From the NCBI GenBank assembly GCA_002688395.1, contig NZCU01000011.1, positions 1-11,864 of the forward strand: DNA of 11,864 nucleotides, in the 5' to 3' direction. The notes under the pieces are model-generated. The model did no database searches and was not told where the DNA came from. It saw only the letters and a list, made by a program, of their open reading frames with translations. Positions within the stretch are counted from its first letter, which is position 1, and each line of letters starts with the position of its first letter. Below are positions 4,853 through 11,159 of this stretch, one piece after another. Source of the DNA: Nanobdellota archaeon. GTDB taxonomy: Archaea > Nanobdellota > Nanobdellia > SCGC-AAA011-G17 > ARS1403. Made by a program: the position numbers and the translations under genes.

Positions 4853-5151
4853 TTTATTTTAGAATCTTGTAGGTTTCTTTCAAGGTTACTTATTTTTTCA
4901 TTTAATACTTCTATTTTTGCGTTAAGGACATCTAATTTGGAAGAGATAACTTGGAATTCATTATTTGATGCTTGTTGGGGTTGTTGTATTGGAGATTCGT
5001 CAAATTTTGGAGGTTCTGGGTAAGTAAAAGGTTTTCTTGGTTCTTCTTGTGGAACATCTAATGGTGGTGGGGTTAAACTAGAAGGGGTTTCTTCTGGTAA
5101 ATCAGGAAGTTCTTCTTTTTTCCAGAATAAAAGTTTACTGAATATCCCCAT
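4846..5151 (-). CDS. 101-aa protein: amphipathic N-terminus, Pro-rich linker, C-terminal coiled coil
   Basis: I do not recognise a named family. The N-terminus MGIFSKLLFWKKEE is short, amphipathic and hydrophobic-then-basic. It could lie on the inner membrane face but is not a cleavable signal peptide and has no lipobox. Residues about 15-65 are disordered and rich in Pro, Glu and Gln (PPPLDVPQEE, FTYPEPPKFDESPIQQPQQ). Residues about 66-97 form heptads (VISSKLDVLNAKIEVLNEKI, then SNLERNLQ), giving a probable parallel coiled coil. The gene overlaps lspA by 7 bp, so the two are co-expressed. It may be a membrane-associated scaffold, but that is inference from layout. A TATA-like element at about -30 supports the start at 5151. 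Confidence 0.65.
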   Translation of the reverse strand: MGIFSKLLFWKKEELPDLPEETPSSLTPPPLDVPQEEPRKPFTYPEPPKFDESPIQQPQQASNNEFQVISSKLDVLNAKIEVLNEKISNLERNLQDSKIKW

Positions 5152-5174
5152 GATTTATTTAGAAATTGTTTTAA

Positions 5175-5192
5175 TATAAAAAACTTTTTATA
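5175..5192. promoter_or_regulatory. Palindromic twin TATA element between two divergent operons
   Basis: TATAAAAA, AC, TTTTTATA: perfect 8-bp inverted arms. Read leftward it gives a TATA-like box about -30 from the ATG at 5151. Read rightward, a start about 25 bases on would give the 5236 gene a roughly 20-nt leader carrying its AGGTG site. A separate rightward candidate, ATATAATAT at 5201-5209, cannot be excluded. Confidence 0.4.
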
Positions 5193-5221
5193 GTATCAAC
5201 ATATAATATCCTTAAAAAGAA

Positions 5222-5226
5222 GGTGG
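5222..5226 (+). promoter_or_regulatory. Shine-Dalgarno-like GGTGG for the 529-aa gene
   Basis: AAGGTGG (5220-5226) ends nine bases before the ATG at 5236. Its AGGTG core pairs with the 16S rRNA 3' end. Among leaderless neighbours it marks this operon as having a translated leader. Confidence 0.45.
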
Positions 5227-5235
5227 TTTGAGTTA

Positions 5236-6825
5236 ATGACAATTTTAGACTCTTATATACAAAAAGCAGTAAAATCTCATTATGAGAAAAAATATACAGA
5301 TTTGCCTAAAAATCAGAAAGATAAAAAAGTAGAAGAACATCTAAGGGCTTTATTGCCTTCAGGTATAAAAGGGATGGGAATTTCTAAATCACAAAAATCT
5401 TCTATGGGATATGGAGCAGGATTAGAAAATGCGAAAATTGAACAAGAATTAAATGAAAGTGGTTATAGATTAGTTTATGATTCTTTTAGTGAAGGATTAG
5501 AACCAATATATTTTTGGGTTTTAGATTTTATGAGAGATACTTATTGGGGTACTGGGTTGGATGTTACAAAAGCAATGGATAGATTTGAAGCTAGTGCTGG
5601 AAGTGGATTTTTTGGAGATTTAGGAACTAGGGCTAGTATTTTACAAGATAGGGCTATGAAATTGATGACCACTATTAATGCTGTTACTAGGTCTGTTATT
5701 AATATTTTATATGATTTAAAAGAATTTGATCAAAGATTACAATTGTATAAGGATTTAGAAGATGATGATAAGAAAGATGATGCTAGATTAGCACTTAAGC
5801 AATTTTGGATGGATAAAGTAGATGTTCAAAGAGGAAGAGCTAGTATTAATATGTTATCTCAACAGTTGCAGTTTGTTACTATGAGGGATGCGTTTATGGT
5901 TGCTAATAGTGCTGAAGAAGTTAGTAAACCTGTTAAAGATAAAGGAATGGATTTAAATGAAAGGGTTAAGAGAATTTTAGCTCCAAGAATTGCTGATTAT
6001 TTAGTATGGGAAAGATTAAGTGGGAAAGAATTGGAAAGAAGATATAAAATAGAGAGAAGTTATTTAAAATCTCAAGTGGAGAGTTTAAGATTATATGCAC
6101 AATGGGCAAAACCTTATTTTCAAGCTTCACAAAAATTAGGAACTAATATTACTGATTCTCCTGATTTGGTTACTACTTTTAATAATTTACAGGTTCAAAC
6201 AACATTATTAGGAATGAAAAAAATGGGAGATCTTTATTCTTATGTGGAAGTTGGTTTTGATTTTAGAACTATTCCTCATACTATGAGACAATCACAAGCT
6301 GGGGTTCATTATGTTCAAGGGGGTAGGGCTGATTTGCAATTTAGAGGATTTGCATTAAATGAAGAAGAGAAAGAAGCTTTAGAAAAATATGAGTTAAATG
6401 AAGGTTTACAAATGGCTAATGTTAATGATGAAATGATAAAAGAGATTGAGGAAAGTATTAGTGAATATATGAAAGGAGAGGAAAAAGAATTTGAAGATCC
6501 GAGAGAAAGATTAGGATTTTTACAAGAGTTAGTTGAGAAAACTGAAAATAAAGATATTAGGAAAAATGTTAGAGAGGATATTGAAAAATTAAAAAAAGAG
6601 ATAAAAGCTGGTAAGAAAGAACCTGGACCATTTACTGCTTTATTTGATAATTTTAAAGGTAGTTCTGATTCTATTAAAGTTCTTAATGTTTTAAAGCAAT
6701 CAAGGAAAGATAAAGATAAGGAAGGAACAAAAGAAGCTAGGTTTTCTGCGGCAAAAGCTGCTGTTGGAAATGCCTATGTAATATATTTGGTCTATAAGAA
6801 AGCACATGGAATGTATACAGAGTAA
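5236..6825 (+). CDS. 529-aa predominantly helical protein of unknown family, first gene of the TIM-barrel operon
   Basis: I do not recognise a known family. The protein is soluble in appearance, with no signal peptide, no clear membrane helix and no cysteines. A basic N-terminal stretch (about 1-55) contains YIQKAVKSHYEKKY and a Gly/Ser patch (GIKGMGISKSQKSSMGYGAG, 43-62). A long helical core with many aromatics follows (about 65-330: IYFWVLDFMRDTYWG, SINMLSQQLQFVTMRDAFMV, LRLYAQWAKPYFQASQKLG). Residues about 331-372 look like beta-rich sequence (YSYVEVGFDFRT, then GVHYVQGGRADLQFRGFAL). Charged coiled coil covers about 375-460, and the C-terminus is a basic helix (ARFSAAKAAVGNAYVIYLVY). The shape suggests a structural or scaffold protein rather than an enzyme; that is inference. 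Only 47 bp separate it from the next gene. Confidence 0.7.
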   Translation: MTILDSYIQKAVKSHYEKKYTDLPKNQKDKKVEEHLRALLPSGIKGMGISKSQKSSMGYGAGLENAKIEQELNESGYRLVYDSFSEGLEPIYFWVLDFMRDTYWGTGLDVTKAMDRFEASAGSGFFGDLGTRASILQDRAMKLMTTINAVTRSVINILYDLKEFDQRLQLYKDLEDDDKKDDARLALKQFWMDKVDVQRGRASINMLSQQLQFVTMRDAFMVANSAEEVSKPVKDKGMDLNERVKRILAPRIADYLVWERLSGKELERRYKIERSYLKSQVESLRLYAQWAKPYFQASQKLGTNITDSPDLVTTFNNLQVQTTLLGMKKMGDLYSYVEVGFDFRTIPHTMRQSQAGVHYVQGGRADLQFRGFALNEEEKEALEKYELNEGLQMANVNDEMIKEIEESISEYMKGEEKEFEDPRERLGFLQELVEKTENKDIRKNVREDIEKLKKEIKAGKKEPGPFTALFDNFKGSSDSIKVLNVLKQSRKDKDKEGTKEARFSAAKAAVGNAYVIYLVYKKAHGMYTE

Positions 6826-6840
6826 AGTTTAACACAAAAA

Positions 6841-6848
6841 ATATAAAT
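6841..6848 (+). promoter_or_regulatory. TATA box of the 192-aa gene
   Basis: ATATAAAT at -32 to -25 of the ATG at 6873, with no Shine-Dalgarno site. This suggests an internal leaderless promoter that can express the 192-aa and TIM-barrel genes separately from the 529-aa gene. No T-tract follows the 529-aa stop, so readthrough is also likely. Confidence 0.5.
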
Positions 6849-6872
6849 ACAGCAAAATACTTATTCTAAAGT

Positions 6873-7451
6873 ATGAATTTAAAAGAAATAAGAGAAGGTT
6901 TAAGGAAATCCAGAGATCCTGAGAAGTTTCTTAAGGATTTGTTAGAGACAACTAAAGATAAGAAATTAAAAGAATTAATTAAACAGATATTAGAAAAGAA
7001 AAAATCTTTTGGAGAATCTAGATTAGAAAGGGCTGTTAGAATTGAAAATGTGGATTTAGAAATTCCAGAACCTAGGTTGACGGTTCAAATGCCTGAAGTT
7101 GTTGAAGAAGATGTTGTAAGAACTGAAAGGGCTGATTTGGGTGGAGGAAATAAGAAAGAAGATGTTAATTATGGCCTTAGTTCAGGAGTAACTTATACAA
7201 CTGGAAGTACACATCAACAATTAGAGCAGAGTAATTTAATTGCTAGAGGCGGACATTTAGGTAATGCTGAAACTCAAGGTGCTATTGATAAAAAAATGGG
7301 AGAATATCATATGAGTAAGGATGATAATAAATATGATAGTAAAAGTGATGGTAAGGATTATGATTCATCAAGTATTTCAAGCAGCACAGATGATGATACT
7401 TTTAGTGGAATAACTGGTAAGAAAAAGAAAGGAATTGGAGATTATGTATAA
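6873..7451 (+). CDS. 192-aa hypothetical protein with helical head and disordered acidic tail
   Basis: No family is recognised. Residues 1-50 are a charged helical hairpin (EIREGLRKSRDPEKFLKDLL, then KDKKLKELIKQILEKKK). Residues about 52-90 look like beta strands with hydrophobic alternation (VRIENVDLEIPEPRLTVQMP). From about 92 on the sequence is low complexity: a Gly/Asn/Thr/Gln-rich part (GLSSGVTYTTGSTHQQLEQS), then an Asp/Ser/Lys run ending TDDDTFSGITGKKKKGIGDY. There is no cysteine or tryptophan. The stop overlaps the next start by one base (TAATG), so it is translationally coupled to the TIM-barrel protein and may bind it or serve as its adaptor (inference). TATA at -32 supports the start. 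Confidence 0.65.
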   Translation: MNLKEIREGLRKSRDPEKFLKDLLETTKDKKLKELIKQILEKKKSFGESRLERAVRIENVDLEIPEPRLTVQMPEVVEEDVVRTERADLGGGNKKEDVNYGLSSGVTYTTGSTHQQLEQSNLIARGGHLGNAETQGAIDKKMGEYHMSKDDNKYDSKSDGKDYDSSSISSSTDDDTFSGITGKKKKGIGDYV

Positions 7452-9382
7452 TGGTGGAAGAAAAAGAATTAGGGATTAAGAAAAACTATGAAGGGAGTAT
7501 GGATTCTAAGTATCAGTTTTCTATGGATGCTTCTAGAATAGGAGCTACTACATCTCCTCAAGTTGCTAATCAAATTGGAGAGTTGAACTCAAGATTAAAT
7601 CAGGGTTTAAGAGCTGTTGAGTTAGGAACTATGAATCAAAGATTATTAGATCAAGTTCCTAAAGAACATTTTACTGAGATACATAGAATGGCGAAATTAA
7701 CTGGAGCTGAACCTTCATTACATGCACCAATACAAGATTTAGATTTAGCTGGTTTTACACAACAAGGGTGGGATCCTCACCAACAGAAAAGAAGCATTAA
7801 GCAATTAGAGAATGTTATGGATAAAGCTCATTTATTAGATCCTAAAGGTAATACTCCGATAGTTGTACATGCTGGTGGTTCTCCTGTACAGAAATGGGAG
7901 AAAAAAGGATTGAAGGAAAGAGATGAAGATGGGAAAGTAGTAGATGTTAAAGATGAAAGGTCAGAAATGGGGATAATTAATTCTCATACTGGAGAAACTA
8001 CTTTGACAAGATATAGAGAAAGAATGATGGTTGGAAGAGAAGGAAAAATTCCATTTACTCCTGAAGATCAACTACATGCAAGAAATAAAAACCAATGGGA
8101 TGATGAACAATTTAAATTATTACAATGGAAAAAATTGATGGATGAAAGAGAACAAATGACTAATACTAAATTAGTCCAAGGAAATTATGCAGAATTAAAA
8201 GAAGAAGAGGAGAAAGGAATTTTATCTAAAGAAGGAAGAGCAAAACTTGATAATTTAAATTTAACAGTTAGAGATAATATGGCTTTCAAAGATGAAACTT
8301 ATGATAATATGAGAATGGCTGTTGAGGATATGTATGAGAGATTTGAAGAATATCCATATAAAGGAGATGATACCATGGAGTCTTTAGAGTATAAAGATTA
8401 TAAAGAAAATAAATATCCTAAATTTAAAAAACAGCTTGAAGAAGGAGAGAGAAAATTAGAGAAGAGAAGAGATGAATATAGGGATCTTCTTAAAGAAAAT
8501 GCAAGTGATAAAGATAAAGCTCTTGCTAGACAAAAATATGAAGCAGCTGGACAAAAACAAACAGATAATATTATTAGAGCATTTCAAGATATGCCAGCAC
8601 CCCAAGTTTGGAAACCTATTGATGATTTTGCTCAGGAAAAAACTTCTACTTCTTTAGCAGAAGCTGCATTATATTCTTATAAAAAGCATGGAAAAAATAG
8701 TCCTTTTATTGGATTAGAAAATGTTTATCCTGAATTTGCTTTATCTAGGGCTGATAGTTTGAAAAAAACTATTATAGAAGCTAGAAAGAAATTTGCTAAA
8801 AAATTAGGGAATACAAAAGAAGCTAAAGAACAAGCTGAGAAGTTGATTGGTGCTACTTGGGATGTTGGGCATATTTACATGTTGAAAAAGTCAGGTTATA
8901 GTGATGAAGATATTAAGAAAGAATCTAAGATAATCGCTCCTTTTGTAAAACATATTCATTTAACAGATAATTTTGGTTTTGAAGATAGTCATTTACCTCC
9001 TGGATTGGGGGATGTTAATATTAAAGATCAATTAAGAGAAATAGAAAAATCTCAAGGTAAAGAAGGATTCAAAAAATTAAGGGGAATTGTAGAAGCTGGA
9101 GAATTTGTAGCTAATTATAAAGAGACACCTCATTTGTATGCTTTATCTCATTTAGGAAGTCCTATGTATACTGAAGATGCGGGTCCTCAATGGGATAAAG
9201 CTTGGGATACTCATGGAAGTTATCTTGGAGGTTATGGAGAAATGATGCCTCAGAAATATTTTGACTTATATGGAGCTCCTGGTTTTTCACAATTACCAGC
9301 TGCTTTAGGTGGTGGTGGACAAGGTGGAGGGGATAAAGGTAGATTTGCTTCAGCTACTCCAAGTGAGGAAACTGAAGAGTAA
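7451..9382 (+). CDS. Large endonuclease IV-like TIM-barrel protein with a ~280-residue insertion
   Basis: A 643-residue protein of the AP endonuclease 2/xylose isomerase-like TIM-barrel superfamily. All nine ligands of the endonuclease IV tri-metal site can be matched: His91 (SLHAP), His140 (VVHAGG), Glu423 (GLEN), Asp471 and His474 (WDVGH), His503 (HIHLTD), Asp512 and His514 (DSHLPPG) and Glu548 (VEAGE). The last pairs, D-x-H then VEAGE, follow the Nfo order. The length is more than twice that of Nfo (about 285). Roughly 280 residues, mostly charged helix, sit between the second and third ligands. The tail (about 570-643) carries an aromatic/Gly stretch, GGGGQGGG and an acidic end. The role could be DNA repair or sugar isomerisation; the ligand set favours a phosphodiester or similar metal-dependent activity. 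GGAG at 7437-7440 may act as the ribosome site. Confidence 0.75.
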   Translation: MVEEKELGIKKNYEGSMDSKYQFSMDASRIGATTSPQVANQIGELNSRLNQGLRAVELGTMNQRLLDQVPKEHFTEIHRMAKLTGAEPSLHAPIQDLDLAGFTQQGWDPHQQKRSIKQLENVMDKAHLLDPKGNTPIVVHAGGSPVQKWEKKGLKERDEDGKVVDVKDERSEMGIINSHTGETTLTRYRERMMVGREGKIPFTPEDQLHARNKNQWDDEQFKLLQWKKLMDEREQMTNTKLVQGNYAELKEEEEKGILSKEGRAKLDNLNLTVRDNMAFKDETYDNMRMAVEDMYERFEEYPYKGDDTMESLEYKDYKENKYPKFKKQLEEGERKLEKRRDEYRDLLKENASDKDKALARQKYEAAGQKQTDNIIRAFQDMPAPQVWKPIDDFAQEKTSTSLAEAALYSYKKHGKNSPFIGLENVYPEFALSRADSLKKTIIEARKKFAKKLGNTKEAKEQAEKLIGATWDVGHIYMLKKSGYSDEDIKKESKIIAPFVKHIHLTDNFGFEDSHLPPGLGDVNIKDQLREIEKSQGKEGFKKLRGIVEAGEFVANYKETPHLYALSHLGSPMYTEDAGPQWDKAWDTHGSYLGGYGEMMPQKYFDLYGAPGFSQLPAALGGGGQGGGDKGRFASATPSEETEE

Positions 9383-9383
9383 G

Positions 9384-9391
9384 TTTATATA
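9384..9391 (+). promoter_or_regulatory. TATA box of the nucleotidyltransferase gene
   Basis: TTTATATA at -31 to -24 of the ATG at 9415, in the 32-bp gap after the TIM-barrel gene. A start site about 25 bases on would fall close to the ATG, so the nearby GAGGT would be used mainly on readthrough mRNA. Confidence 0.45.
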
Positions 9392-9405
9392 TAATTATTA
9401 ATTAA

Positions 9406-9410
9406 GAGGT
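9406..9410 (+). promoter_or_regulatory. Shine-Dalgarno GAGGT of the nucleotidyltransferase gene
   Basis: GAGGT with only four bases before the ATG at 9415. It suggests translation from a longer transcript coming from the TIM-barrel operon, in addition to any leaderless message. Confidence 0.45.
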
Positions 9411-9414
9411 AATA

Positions 9415-10209
9415 ATGGTAAAAAAGAGGGAAACTAGAAAGCAAACAATAGAGACTGATTATGATATTGCTTATGATTTTGCAGTTAAAGCATATACTAA
9501 ATTTCAAGAAGTAATCAAATCTATTGCTTTATTTGGAAGTGTTGCTAAGAAAACTCCTTATAAAAATTCTGATATTGATCTTATTATAATTATTGATGAT
9601 TGCACTGTTCTTTGGGATGAAGAATTAATTGCTTGGTATAGGGAAGGTCTATCATTACTTATTGCTAAACAAAAATATAAGAAGGAACTGCATATTAATA
9701 CTGTTACATTAACTGCTTTTTGGAAAGAACTAATGGAAGGAGATCCTGTTGCTATAAATGTTTTAAGATCGGGTGTTCCGCTTGTTGATTATGGTGGCTT
9801 TTTTAATCCTCTTAAAGTTTTATTGAGAAGAGGAAAAATAAGACCGACAGCTGAGGCGATTTACATAGCATTACAAAGAGCTCCAATGCATTTGAACAGA
9901 AGTAGATATGCTATTTTGGGTGCTGTTGAGGGATTGTATTGGGCCATGGTTGATGGAGCACATGCGGCTTTAATGGCAGCTGGACATACTCCCCCTAGCC
10001 CTGAACATGTTTATGATATGTTATTGAAAGTGTTTGGTAAGAATTTAGATAGAAAACATTCAAATCATTTTAAAGAAATGTATACAATAGCCCATAGTAT
10101 AACTCATGGAAATTTAAAAGTTGTAAAAGGAAAAGATATAGATGGGTTAAAAGAGAAGGCTGAAGATTTTGTTGATGTAATGAAAAGATTTGTTAAGAAG
10201 TATGCTTAA
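9415..10209 (+). CDS. Nucleotidyltransferase (MNT-type) fused to a HEPN-like helical domain
   Basis: A 264-residue two-part protein. Residues about 1-125 carry the Pol-beta-type minimal nucleotidyltransferase core: LFGSVAKK (39-46) with the Gly-Ser loop, then NSDIDLIIIIDD (51-62) with Asp53 and Asp55 for metal binding. The third acidic residue usual on the next strand is not obvious: HINTVTL (93-99) has Asn95 at that place. Residues about 130-264 are helical and HEPN-like (LYWAMVDGAHAALMAAGHTP at 174-193, then PEHVYDML), ending in a long charged helix. A clear RNase-type R-x4-6-H motif is not seen. MNT and HEPN proteins usually form antitoxin/toxin pairs in which MNT adds AMP to HEPN; here both appear in one chain. 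Its stop is interleaved with that of the 236-aa gene (TTAA). Confidence 0.8.
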   Translation: MVKKRETRKQTIETDYDIAYDFAVKAYTKFQEVIKSIALFGSVAKKTPYKNSDIDLIIIIDDCTVLWDEELIAWYREGLSLLIAKQKYKKELHINTVTLTAFWKELMEGDPVAINVLRSGVPLVDYGGFFNPLKVLLRRGKIRPTAEAIYIALQRAPMHLNRSRYAILGAVEGLYWAMVDGAHAALMAAGHTPPSPEHVYDMLLKVFGKNLDRKHSNHFKEMYTIAHSITHGNLKVVKGKDIDGLKEKAEDFVDVMKRFVKKYA

Positions 10210-10916
10210 GCCGCTTGTCTTTGTTGTTCTGGTTTTGCACTATATAAAATTGAACCAGTTACAGGATTATCTATTAATTTCTTAAGTTTTTCAGTATCTA
10301 TTGTGTAAGTAGTAATTCCTTTTTTATCTGTTTCTTCAACTATATATCCTGATGCTATAACTCTATATTGAGAGTTTGTTGCTTCTTCTATACTTCCTAC
10401 ACCATTTTTTGTTCTTCTAGGTATTACATTTGTTCTTCTTGTGAAATCTGCATGATATACATTATCGGCATCTTCTTGAGTAACATCAACTTTAATTAAA
10501 GCTCTTAAAGTAGGTCCAAGTGCATACATTATTTTATCTACAGCATCTCCTTTGTTTTCAGCATCAGCTAGTGCTTCATTTAATTTATCTTCAACTGTTT
10601 TATATATTAAATCTTGATTAGATGCGTAATCTTCTTTTAAGCCTGCTACACTTAATTGAGTATTAATCTTAATAGTTTTTAAAGAATCTTTTACAGAACT
10701 GTAGAATTGATCTTCTAATTCATCTAAATCTCTTTTATAATTTGGATCTGCTTGAGGATCACGTCCAGAAAATATTACACCTACAGCTTCATCATCTAAA
10801 TTTCCTTGTTCATCAGGATCATCTGTTGCTTTATACCTTTGATAAACATCTTGCATATTAGCTATTCTAGTCATTTCTTCTACTATTTTAGAATCTAAAG
10901 TTGGAGTTTCTGTCAT
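10206..10916 (-). CDS. 236-aa acidic hypothetical protein
   Basis: Not recognised. It is a soluble acidic protein without cysteine, tryptophan, signal peptide or membrane segment. Residues 1-30 are helical (KIVEEMTRIANMQDVYQRYK). Residues 31-60 are acidic and probably flexible. Residues about 61-145 are mostly helix (LDELEDQFYSSVKDSLKTI, IYKTVEDKLNEALADAENKG). A basic turn (TRRTNVIPRRTKNG, 159-172) leads to a small beta-rich module (YRVIASGYIVEETDKKGITT, 184-203) and a final helix with a Gln-rich end. The general shape suggests a structural or assembly protein; that is inference. TATA-like TTTATAAA at 10953..10946 lies at -37 to -30, supporting the start at 10916. Its stop is interleaved with the nucleotidyltransferase stop. 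Confidence 0.65.
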   Translation of the reverse strand: MTETPTLDSKIVEEMTRIANMQDVYQRYKATDDPDEQGNLDDEAVGVIFSGRDPQADPNYKRDLDELEDQFYSSVKDSLKTIKINTQLSVAGLKEDYASNQDLIYKTVEDKLNEALADAENKGDAVDKIMYALGPTLRALIKVDVTQEDADNVYHADFTRRTNVIPRRTKNGVGSIEEATNSQYRVIASGYIVEETDKKGITTYTIDTEKLKKLIDNPVTGSILYSAKPEQQRQAA

Positions 10917-10945
10917 TTTTATACTACTAAATAGTGATTAAGCCA

Positions 10946-10953
10946 TTTATAAA
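10946..10953 (-). promoter_or_regulatory. TATA-like box of the 236-aa gene
   Basis: TTTATAAA on the minus strand at -37 to -30 from the ATG at 10916. It lies just after the stop of the 60-aa gene (10962), so the 236-aa gene is probably a separate unit with a leader of a few bases. Confidence 0.5.
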
Positions 10954-10961
10954 GGTTTGGG

Positions 10962-11144
10962 TTACTTTTTTCCTTTAGATAATAGATAAATACCAAATAG
11001 AATTAAAATTATTGGCCAAAATGGAAAATTTCCAGGTATAATTTCTAAATCTCTAAGGATGAAATAAGCTCCTATAACTACTAAGAAAATTCCCCAAAAA
11101 TAGGAATTACAACAACACCAGCTACTACTCTCTTTTTTTGCCAT
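10962..11144 (-). CDS. 60-aa two-helix membrane protein, LiaI/LiaF-like TM (DUF5668-type)
   Basis: A short integral membrane protein. After a polar, lysine/serine N-terminus comes a Cys triplet at 10-12 (SSWCCCNSYFWG). The first hydrophobic segment (about 16-30, GIFLVVIGAYFIL) is followed by the hairpin turn RDLEIIPGNFPFWP (31-44). The second segment (about 43-56, WPIILILFGIYLLSK) ends in lysines. The pattern of segment, D-x-x-I-I-P, FWP-I-I-L-I-L-x-G-I matches the small LiaI/LiaF-like transmembrane family (DUF5668), which is linked to envelope stress in bacteria but uncharacterised in archaea. It lies 15 bp after the PEP synthase stop. A TATA-like TTTAAATA at 11172..11165 in the end of that gene could give its own leaderless message. 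Confidence 0.75.
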   Translation of the reverse strand: MAKKESSSWCCCNSYFWGIFLVVIGAYFILRDLEIIPGNFPFWPIILILFGIYLLSKGKK

Positions 11145-11159
11145 GTTAATTTATCTTAT

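Noticed and set aside
8472..8657. Rightward 61-residue ORF inside the TIM-barrel gene
   Set aside because: It is an out-of-frame shadow of a gene with a confirmed family match. It has no promoter or ribosome site, and its Lys/Leu/Ile-rich composition is typical of AT-rich shadows.
5236..10916. Prophage or virus structural cassette
   Set aside because: The unknown helical proteins could suggest capsid-like parts, but there is no terminase, portal, integrase, replication protein or att site, and the flanks are housekeeping genes in the same base-composition range.
9415..10916. Classical two-gene toxin-antitoxin pair of the nucleotidyltransferase and the 236-aa gene
   Set aside because: The genes converge rather than forming an operon, and the 236-aa protein shows no toxin or HEPN features.
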